NCBI GenBank assembly: GCA_009840005.1
Contig: VXOR01000089.1
Span: 1 to 57,879, forward strand
From: Gemmatimonadota bacterium
GTDB lineage: Bacteria > Latescibacterota > UBA2968 > UBA8231
Direction: 5' to 3'
DNA length: 57,879 nucleotides
Position numbers and translations under genes: made by a program. Shown in pieces: positions 51,862 through 57,879 of this stretch. Below the pieces are notes generated by a model. The model saw only the letters and a program-made list of their open reading frames with translations, did no database searches and had not been told where the DNA came from. Positions within the stretch are counted from its first letter, which is position 1. Each line of letters starts with the position of its first letter.

Positions 51862-52710
51862 CTATCCGCTCTCCGGCTTCGGCAAGTACTGCTTCCATTT
51901 GTCCATCACATAGCCCCAAAATCCCTCTACTGGTTTACTTCTACATATCGGCGCAATTTCCTGCCCAATTTTTGTAAGACGGACCATTCCAACCCCAAGC
52001 CTGTTGTTAGCATCTTTGGGCATTTCTAACACAAGCGACTTTCCATAGTAAAGTACGGCGAATCTTTTAGGCACATTACTCAGTGAAATGTTAGTAATGC
52101 TATTGAATTGAATAAGACCGATACTTTCAAGGTGGCTCAGGCTATTAAAATTGATCCCGTGTTTGTTGTAGATTTCCGCCTGAACGTCAAGTACCAACGG
52201 CACGAGCTCTTCAATCATCCAGCCGAATCCGCAAAGTTTGGTAAATAATTCCGCTTCAGCCTTGTCGAGGTCTGATAAGAAATTGACCGTCCTCTTCGAG
52301 TAGGTGCCAGGGGTGTTGGCCTCTCCGGCTAGAACACGCGACCATAGCTCCTGCATCTCATTGTCGGATACGATTCGGGATTTATCGAAAAAGTTGACGA
52401 GCCAGTCGTTTTCCATGGAATCGGGGGTCGCCTTTTCGTCCAAATGAGGCAAGGCTTTAGCAGTGATATCTTCCATGTTCTTCTGACGTTGCGCCTCCTC
52501 CCCAATTAACCGATGTGCGGCTCGTCGATGCAGGTCGGAGATCTCGATTTCAGATTGCGCCTTTATTATTGCAGCCTCGGCTTCTGCCTCGGCCATTTTC
52601 TTGATTTGGCGCGGCGCATAGAGAACGCCGACTGCGTCCGACACCTTCTTGATCAGGGTATCAGCCGGTTTCGACAGATTGCTCAAGTCTATGAGAGAAT
52701 TCGTACCCAT
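51862..52710 (-). CDS. DUF2806 protein
   Basis: 282 residues from the ATG at 52710, with aggag 10-15 nt upstream. DUF2806 hallmarks are visible: AVGVLYAPRQIKKMAEAEA in an N-terminal coiled coil, DDW-like ENDWLVNFFDKSR, NEMQELWSRVLAGEANTPG and TVNFLSDLDKAEAELFTKL. Function is not established, but these proteins recur in defence neighbourhoods. It lies 14 bp after the fic gene and 40 bp before hsdS, inside the restriction operon. Confidence 0.82.
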   Translation of the reverse strand: MGTNSLIDLSNLSKPADTLIKKVSDAVGVLYAPRQIKKMAEAEAEAAIIKAQSEIEISDLHRRAAHRLIGEEAQRQKNMEDITAKALPHLDEKATPDSMENDWLVNFFDKSRIVSDNEMQELWSRVLAGEANTPGTYSKRTVNFLSDLDKAEAELFTKLCGFGWMIEELVPLVLDVQAEIYNKHGINFNSLSHLESIGLIQFNSITNISLSNVPKRFAVLYYGKSLVLEMPKDANNRLGVGMVRLTKIGQEIAPICRSKPVEGFWGYVMDKWKQYLPKPESG

Positions 52711-52723
52711 ACTGTCATCACTC

Positions 52724-54241
52724 CTATTCCGGCCCCTGTGACCGACTGTCGATTTCATCCATCATGCAGCGACATATTGCCTCGACTGCATGGTCCACTT
52801 CAGCATCTTGACCGTCGAGTTCCGAATAAGAGACTTGATAGCCTATGGCCGTCATAGGAATTCCGTCGATCTCTGCCTCAAACGAGAATCTTTCGCCGCC
52901 GAGTTTCCAGACAACTGACGGCTTTAAGTCAAAACCACGGTTCCCCATCCCTATGTATCCATGGAAGCTATACTCCGCTCCTATCTCGACTTGCTGCTCG
53001 TCGCTAAGTTCAAAACCCGGCCTCGCTAAGTACTGTTTCTTTGTCCATTCCCATTGGTCGCTCCCGAGCACACTGTCGGATATGCCTCCGCTCCCGCTAA
53101 GTCGTACGTACTTGTCTGTCATGTAACTTCTAAACAGCTCAGAGCCCTGCCGTTCGCATAGCCCGTCCAGCTTCTCGAGCATTGGGCTAATATGCTGGAA
53201 GAATATCTGATCCAGCACTTCAACGTCAGAGTTATTCGGTTCCGACCTCCTCCTGCTTCGCACGAAGAGTTCCACTTCTTTATCCATATCATCAGGTTCG
53301 CGGATCGCTTCCCCCTTCGCAGCCCGAATCGCCAATTCAATCGACCATGAGACATTTTCCAGCATAAACTCGGCTAGTGGCAACATGCGCCCTACATCGG
53401 CGTTCTGTAGCCCGCTGATATAGCGATCTCGTTCGTCGCTCTTGATCACGATAGGCGGCAGGTTGTTCCGAAGCAAAGCGTAATTGGCGAGCAGCCGTGC
53501 GGTGCGCCCATTTCCGTCGTCGAATGGATGGATATGGATAAAACTCCAGTGCGATTCAGCTAGGAACAACGGCAGAGGATAGGCGCTCCGCTCCAGGTCA
53601 CGCCGAAAATCACGTGTCCATTCCTCCATTAATGGGGGCGTTTCCTCGGGTTCGGCAAATCGATGAAGTTCTCCCGTCGCCGTCCGCACGTGATTCGGCT
53701 GGGTCTTGTATTGGCCCGGAACAATGCGCTTCTGCGTCGGTTGGCCATCCGGCGTCTCCGCATATTTCAAGAAGGGTTCCTTGAGGATAATTTTGTTTAG
53801 CTGTCTTATATCGCTCTCCCCAATAACCTGTTCCTCGCCTGCGAGTGATCGCGTATAGTCGATCGCAACATCGTGCGCCTTCATCTCCTCGTAGTCCCGC
53901 ATCGGATGCCCGCCAGCCGTGCGACCATAGATGAGCAGCAGTTCGGTCTCGTGGTAGGTCAGCGTGTTACCCTCGATGTGGTTGCTATTATAGTTCCATT
54001 CGAGTCTGAGTTTTCTCCAGAGTCGTTCGTCGTCAGCGCTCTTCATGCCTTCGCGCCGCTCGTGCCATTCCGCAATCGCTGCCTCCAAATCCACCAAGCG
54101 TTCAAAGAGGCGAACGTGATCATCGGTGAGGTTTGGGATGTCGATACCTAGCGAGCGAGATTCGGCGATCCAGCGGGCCATTCGCTCTTTGACTCCGGCG
54201 TCGGCTTCGAGCGTAGAAAGCGCATCCAGCACGTTATTCAT
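52724..54241 (-). CDS. Fic family protein, class II (N-terminal autoinhibitory motif)
   Basis: 505 residues. The catalytic motif HPFDDGNGRTAR lies at 238-249, complete with His238 and both Arg. The autoinhibition motif SNHIEGN (86-92) is N-terminal, so this is a class II Fic enzyme that AMPylates, or otherwise modifies, target hydroxyl groups after relief of inhibition. A C-terminal beta-rich domain (~390-490) is not recognised. It overlaps the hsdM end by four bases (ATGA), so it is translated together with the methylase. Its inclusion in a restriction operon suggests a defence or regulatory role. Confidence 0.9.
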   Translation of the reverse strand: MNNVLDALSTLEADAGVKERMARWIAESRSLGIDIPNLTDDHVRLFERLVDLEAAIAEWHERREGMKSADDERLWRKLRLEWNYNSNHIEGNTLTYHETELLLIYGRTAGGHPMRDYEEMKAHDVAIDYTRSLAGEEQVIGESDIRQLNKIILKEPFLKYAETPDGQPTQKRIVPGQYKTQPNHVRTATGELHRFAEPEETPPLMEEWTRDFRRDLERSAYPLPLFLAESHWSFIHIHPFDDGNGRTARLLANYALLRNNLPPIVIKSDERDRYISGLQNADVGRMLPLAEFMLENVSWSIELAIRAAKGEAIREPDDMDKEVELFVRSRRRSEPNNSDVEVLDQIFFQHISPMLEKLDGLCERQGSELFRSYMTDKYVRLSGSGGISDSVLGSDQWEWTKKQYLARPGFELSDEQQVEIGAEYSFHGYIGMGNRGFDLKPSVVWKLGGERFSFEAEIDGIPMTAIGYQVSYSELDGQDAEVDHAVEAICRCMMDEIDSRSQGPE

Positions 54242-55800
54242 AGATTCAACTCCTTTAGATACCCCTCCAGTTCGGCCTCAGCTTCGGCAAGCTCAGCCTC
54301 AAGACCCGCGATTTCCTGCCGCACAGCCGCGATATCCACCTCCGGCTCCGGCTCGTAAGTGTCCACATAGCGGGGAATGTTGAGGTTGAAATCATTCTCC
54401 ACGATTTCGTCGAACGTGGCCGCATAGGAATACTTATCTACCGCCCGGAAAACACCGAACACCTCGACGATCTTGTCGATGTCCTGCGCCCGGAGCCGGT
54501 TCTGATTCTTGTCGTCTTGGAATTCCCGGCTGGCATCAATGAAGAGCACATGCTTCTCGCGGTCAGTGTCAGCTTCACTCCACGGCTTCCTCGCCTTATT
54601 GAAAATCACGATAGCCGCCGGGATACCAGTGCCAAAGAAGAGATTGACAGGCAGCCCAATGACCGCTTCGAGCATATTATCCTCTATGAGCTTCTGCCGA
54701 ATTTTGCCCTCGGCACCCCCGCGAAACAGCACCCCATGAGGAACAATAACGCCAACGCGCCCCTCGTCTTCGAGGGCCGTCTCTATCATGTGGCTGATAA
54801 AGGCATAGTCCCCCTTGCTCTTGGGTGGGATGCCGCGCCAGAAGCGATTGTAGGGATCATTATCGGCGTGATCCTGCCCCCACTTATCGAGACTAAATGG
54901 CGGATTGGCGACGACGATGTTGAATTTCATCAGCCGGTCGCCCTCGACTAGGCGGGTGCTGGTGATCGTATTGCACCACTCGATACGAGCGTTATCCATC
55001 TCGTGCAAAAACATATTCATCCGGCACAGCGCCCAAGTGCTGCCATTCGATTCCTGGCCGTAGAGAGCGAAGTTGTCCGAACCTACGTTTTTGGCAACGC
55101 GGATCAGCAGCGAGCCCGATCCACAGGCCGGGTCGCAAATCGTGTCGCCATGCTGGGCGTTCAATAGCTTCGCCAAGAGCATTGCAACCTCTCTGGGCGT
55201 GTAGAACTCCCCTCCCTTCTTGCCCGCATCCGCGGCAAACCGACCGATCAGATACTCGTAGGCGTTGCCGATGATGTCCTCGTCGCCAATACGGCTCGGG
55301 CGAAGGTCGAGTTGCGGCTTGGCAAAGTCCTCAAGAAGGTGGCTGAGCCGGCGGTTGCGATCCCTAGTCTGGCCGAGATTTGGCTCGGAGTTGAAGTCGA
55401 TGTTGCGGAAGACGTTTTCTAGCTTGGCCTTGTTGGCGTCCTCGATCTTTTCTAGGGTGATGTTGATCAACTCGCCGATGTTGGAGCGCGTGCGTCGCTC
55501 ATAGAGGCTGTCGAAGCTAGCCGGAAAGGATTCCTCGACATTGCCGTCCTGGTCCTTTAACTCGACTTCGGGCATGACGAAGCGCTCTCGGCCGAGCGCT
55601 CGCTCGACGCGCCGCTCATCTCCCTGGTAGCGCTCACGGTACTGTTCTTGCTTGTCCTTCCAGAGGTCAGACAAATACTTGATGAAGAGCATCACCAAGA
55701 TATAGTCCTTGTACTGGGTGGGATCGAGCGTCCCGCGAAACGTGTCGCACGCCTGCCAGACGATTTCGTTGATCTCTTGCTGGGCGATACCTGTCGTCAT
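54238..55800 (-). CDS. hsdM: Type I restriction N6-adenine methylase subunit M
   Basis: 520 residues. The N-terminal helical HsdM_N domain (FRGTLDPTQYKDYILVMLFI) is followed by methylase motif I DPACGSGSLL (223-232) and motif IV NPPF (299-302). The C-terminal coiled coil (residues ~488-516, Glu/Ala-rich) docks with HsdS. It protects host DNA and forms the core of the restriction complex. The start overlaps the half-hsdS stop by four bases, and the end overlaps fic by four bases. It belongs to a different HsdM branch from the remnants at 14-15 kb. Confidence 0.95.
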   Translation of the reverse strand: MTTGIAQQEINEIVWQACDTFRGTLDPTQYKDYILVMLFIKYLSDLWKDKQEQYRERYQGDERRVERALGRERFVMPEVELKDQDGNVEESFPASFDSLYERRTRSNIGELINITLEKIEDANKAKLENVFRNIDFNSEPNLGQTRDRNRRLSHLLEDFAKPQLDLRPSRIGDEDIIGNAYEYLIGRFAADAGKKGGEFYTPREVAMLLAKLLNAQHGDTICDPACGSGSLLIRVAKNVGSDNFALYGQESNGSTWALCRMNMFLHEMDNARIEWCNTITSTRLVEGDRLMKFNIVVANPPFSLDKWGQDHADNDPYNRFWRGIPPKSKGDYAFISHMIETALEDEGRVGVIVPHGVLFRGGAEGKIRQKLIEDNMLEAVIGLPVNLFFGTGIPAAIVIFNKARKPWSEADTDREKHVLFIDASREFQDDKNQNRLRAQDIDKIVEVFGVFRAVDKYSYAATFDEIVENDFNLNIPRYVDTYEPEPEVDIAAVRQEIAGLEAELAEAEAELEGYLKELNL

Positions 55801-56420
55801 ACTCCCTGCTCCTGCTTATTTGCTTGCTGGACTACACGTTGACACACTATCTGTATCTGCTGCTCACGCTTTTCGTCAAGTCGCCGCCGAATGGATTTTA
55901 TCCTATGCCAGAGCTCTAAAATTCGCTCAATATCACGCTGCACAGTGAGCGTTGGCACCTGGACGCTCAAGTCTTCGAGGGCCTGACGGCTGACATAGCT
56001 AATGCCCGTACCACGCGACGCTGCGTTGATCTCGGCCTGAACTGGAGGCAAGTTTAACCACCATGCGAGGTAACCGGGCAGAATATAGCTGGGGTCTGGG
56101 CGCAGTATATAAAAAGTGGCAGAGACGAGAGTATTCGGAAGATCTGTGTCGATACAGTACGCTCGATGCTCTTGGCCTCTGGCCACGACGAGCACATCTC
56201 CACGTAAGACCTGATAAAGCTCAGGATTTCGCTCAGGGTGGAACCAGACGGAGTTCTCTATGCTCACACCGCCATCTGCGGAGAAATCCCTAGCTTGGAG
56301 CAAGCGGTGAGTCCCATCGGGAACGGAGTGAACGCGGCCTCGGCTCAGGTAGCCGGGCTGGATGCGGACGAGCTTCGACAACTGGGTCCACGGGCGATTT
56401 GTCTGAGCAGTAGCATTCAT
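55797..56420 (-). CDS. Half-size HsdS-like specificity protein (single TRD)
   Basis: 207 residues from the ATG at 56420. One target-recognition domain (SRGRVHSVPDGTHRLLQARD, RGDVLVVARG, LPGYLAWWLN) is followed by the conserved region GTGISYVSRQALEDLSVQVP and a single terminal helix. Half-S proteins can dimerise to give a palindromic specificity or substitute for one half. No ribosome site is present; the -10 box lies nine bases before the ATG, so translation is probably leaderless. It is the first gene of the operon, overlapping hsdM by four bases. Confidence 0.78.
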   Translation of the reverse strand: MNATAQTNRPWTQLSKLVRIQPGYLSRGRVHSVPDGTHRLLQARDFSADGGVSIENSVWFHPERNPELYQVLRGDVLVVARGQEHRAYCIDTDLPNTLVSATFYILRPDPSYILPGYLAWWLNLPPVQAEINAASRGTGISYVSRQALEDLSVQVPTLTVQRDIERILELWHRIKSIRRRLDEKREQQIQIVCQRVVQQANKQEQGV

Positions 56421-56429
56421 ACTGCTTAA

Positions 56430-56456
56430 ATTATATTCTTGCCCACAATCTGTCAA
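56430..56456 (-). promoter_or_regulatory. Near-consensus promoter of the restriction operon, leaderless
   Basis: On the minus strand TTGACA (56451-56456) and TATAAT (56430-56435) are both perfect, with a 15-nt spacer, shorter than the optimum. The transcript would begin a few bases before, or at, the ATG at 56420. It should drive the eight genes down to 45920. The -35 box also spells part of an upstream TTG that would otherwise extend the ORF. Confidence 0.7.
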
Positions 56457-56556
56457 CAGTAGGGTTCATACTGACCCCCATAGCGCCATGATGCGTTCCA
56501 ATGATGAACCTAATCTAGGGGATGCTTCAGAGCGCCGATCAGCCGAGAAAAGGGGG

Positions 56557-57879
56557 CTATTTGATATACATCAGCGGCCGCCGGTACAGTTGGGAGCCCA
56601 CGCGCAACCGCGCCCAATAGACCCCAGAGGCCACCAGACGCCCCTGATCGTTGCGGGCATCCCACCCGGCTAAGTAGCGACCCACCCCTCGGCCGCTGGT
56701 CAGTCGGCGCACCAATTGGCCATCGACCCCGTAAATGGCCAAGGCATAATCCGCCTCAACCGGCAGCACGAAAGTAATTCGCGTGAAACTGTTAAACGGA
56801 TTGGGGTAATTGGCCAACAGAGCGGCCTTCTCAGGGGTAGTTTGTCCCACCTCTTCCACGGCCGTGGGGACGACCACGCCGGGCAAATATTGGGCCAGTG
56901 CGGCACCGCTGATGATGTGGGCTTCCCCCGCGTTTTCGCGTCGATTGTCAGGCCCGTCGCCGGCCATGCCGTTGGGGATGGCGTCCACCCGCCCATCGCC
57001 ATCCATATCGCCGCTGGCCCCCCAATAGGCCGAAAAATCAATCGGGTCGGGTGCTTGAATCCACACGACGGGTACTGCAGGGTCGGCCAAGTCAATCTCG
57101 TGCGGCAAATCGGGGCCGCCAGCCAACACCGCGAAACCGCCGGCCAAGCGCCGCTTGAGCGGCCCCTCGTCTCCGGGCACGCCGATAAAGAGGTCGTCGT
57201 ACCCGTCGCCGTGGATATCGCCGGCAGCTACGGCATCGCCAGTAATGGCATCGGGGCGGGCACCATAGATAACAGTAATGTCGGCCGGCGGCGCAGCCAT
57301 ATCCAGCCGCTGTCCGCGCCGATGCGGACCGCCGTACACCACGTACACCTCGCCAGCGTCAGTGCGGCTATTGCCCGGCCCGTCGGCCCGGTACGCGCCG
57401 ATGAATAGGTCTTGGATGCCGTCGCCGTCGATATCGGCCAAGACGATTTCCTCGCCCAGCCGGTCGGGCGAACTCCCGCCGCCATCGGCACCGTAAATGA
57501 CGGTCAGATCGGCGGGCGGATCCCCGGCTAAATCAATGACCGAGGGACGCTGGGGACCGCCGTACACCACGTACATTTCCCCCGCGTTTTCGCGCTGGTT
57601 TTCCGGGCCATCCCCAGCGCCGCCAGTGCGATGATACGCATTGCGCAAGGTGCCGAAAGCCGCCGCGCCAATGGCGATGTCGTCGTACCCATCGCCGTCA
57701 TAGTCGCCAGCGGCCACGGTCGAACCAGCGTGGTCCAGGGCATCTATGCCGTAGATGATACTCAAGGGGTGTTCCGCAGCCGCCAAATCGATAGTAGCGC
57801 CCGAATCTAGCGGACCGTAGAGCACGTACACCCGTCCCGCCTCAACCTCCCCCGCTGCCCGCGCTGGCGCTGATTCACA
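56557..57879 (-). CDS. FG-GAP repeat surface protein with T9SS-like C-terminal sorting domain (5' truncated)
   Basis: The frame is open to the right edge, so only the last ~440 residues are seen. Integrin-type FG-GAP blades are evident, each with a calcium-loop-like pattern: AAGDYDGDGYDDIAIGA, LADIDGDGIQDLFIGA, AAGDIHGDGYDDLFIGV, and ASGDMDGDGRVDAIPNG. Between blades RENAGE(M/V)YVVYGGP is repeated. The C-terminal ~85 residues (NYPNPFNSFTRITF, GQLVRRL, SGVYWARL) are the Por/T9SS-type sorting domain found across FCB bacteria. The protein is presumably exported and surface-attached. No T9SS component is encoded in this window. Confidence 0.82.
   Translation of the reverse strand, partial: CESAPARAAGEVEAGRVYVLYGPLDSGATIDLAAAEHPLSIIYGIDALDHAGSTVAAGDYDGDGYDDIAIGAAAFGTLRNAYHRTGGAGDGPENQRENAGEMYVVYGGPQRPSVIDLAGDPPADLTVIYGADGGGSSPDRLGEEIVLADIDGDGIQDLFIGAYRADGPGNSRTDAGEVYVVYGGPHRRGQRLDMAAPPADITVIYGARPDAITGDAVAAGDIHGDGYDDLFIGVPGDEGPLKRRLAGGFAVLAGGPDLPHEIDLADPAVPVVWIQAPDPIDFSAYWGASGDMDGDGRVDAIPNGMAGDGPDNRRENAGEAHIISGAALAQYLPGVVVPTAVEEVGQTTPEKAALLANYPNPFNSFTRITFVLPVEADYALAIYGVDGQLVRRLTSGRGVGRYLAGWDARNDQGRLVASGVYWARLRVGSQLYRRPLMYIK

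Overview
The window is GC-rich bacterial chromosome of a Gram-negative-like organism. Evidence: lipobox lipoproteins, periplasmic/outer-membrane-style proteins, T9SS-like and FlgD-Ig-like C-terminal domains. Combined with many Gfo/Idh/MocA oxidoreductases, sugar isomerases, phytanoyl-CoA dioxygenases, amidohydrolases and a DUF6785-type membrane protein, this suggests an uncultured FCB-group lineage (Latescibacterota-like). That placement is inference from gene content; no rRNA or tRNA gene was seen.

Left edge to 7.3 kb: a 5'-truncated secreted leishmanolysin-like protease, a coiled-coil/PD-(D/E)XK-like protein, the fluoride channel crcB, a TIM-barrel sugar isomerase, and a three-gene plus-strand set (aldo/keto reductase, Gfo/Idh/MocA oxidoreductase, beta-propeller hydrolase-like protein) that probably processes sugars.

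7.3-16.4 kb is a scrap yard of mobile and toxin-antitoxin DNA. It holds an ORF with an antitoxin-like tail next to a PIN toxin, a chimeric MazF/VapC remnant, a broken lipoprotein, a frameshifted RelE/ParE toxin, two displaced hsdM C-terminal remnants around an AlbA/GHKL gene with a deleted domain, and short duplicated pieces of neighbouring genes. Intact AAA-ATPase/nuclease, MFS and DUF6817-like genes lie among them.

16.4-24.6 kb is catabolic: lactonase, a divergent Gfo/Idh/MocA gene, and a plus-strand operon of DUF6785 membrane protein, two tandem PhyH dioxygenases (a 1409-bp duplication with a stretch of identity that looks like gene conversion) and two amidohydrolase-fold proteins, the first lacking the usual metal ligands.

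24.8-39.8 kb is the most distinctive part: seven minus-strand genes for exported proteins. Three very large proteins share a common core and end in FlgD-like Ig domains finishing in VAY. They are interleaved with two paralogous ~900-residue proteins with calcium-binding-like loops and a beta-rich C terminus, a TPR protein and a DOMON/CBM9-like protein. I read it as an undescribed cell-surface or secretion system. It is followed upstream by an AAA/nuclease gene, a small membrane protein, a parvulin-type chaperone lipoprotein, a small exported peptide and an orphan ABC substrate-binding lipoprotein.

45.9-56.4 kb is a defence operon on the minus strand behind a near-consensus, apparently leaderless promoter: half-size hsdS, hsdM, fic, DUF2806, full hsdS, an RX4H HEPN-like gene, hsdR and a YgjP-type metalloprotease, mostly with overlapping ends. 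The right edge holds the C-terminal part of an FG-GAP surface protein with a T9SS-like sorting domain.
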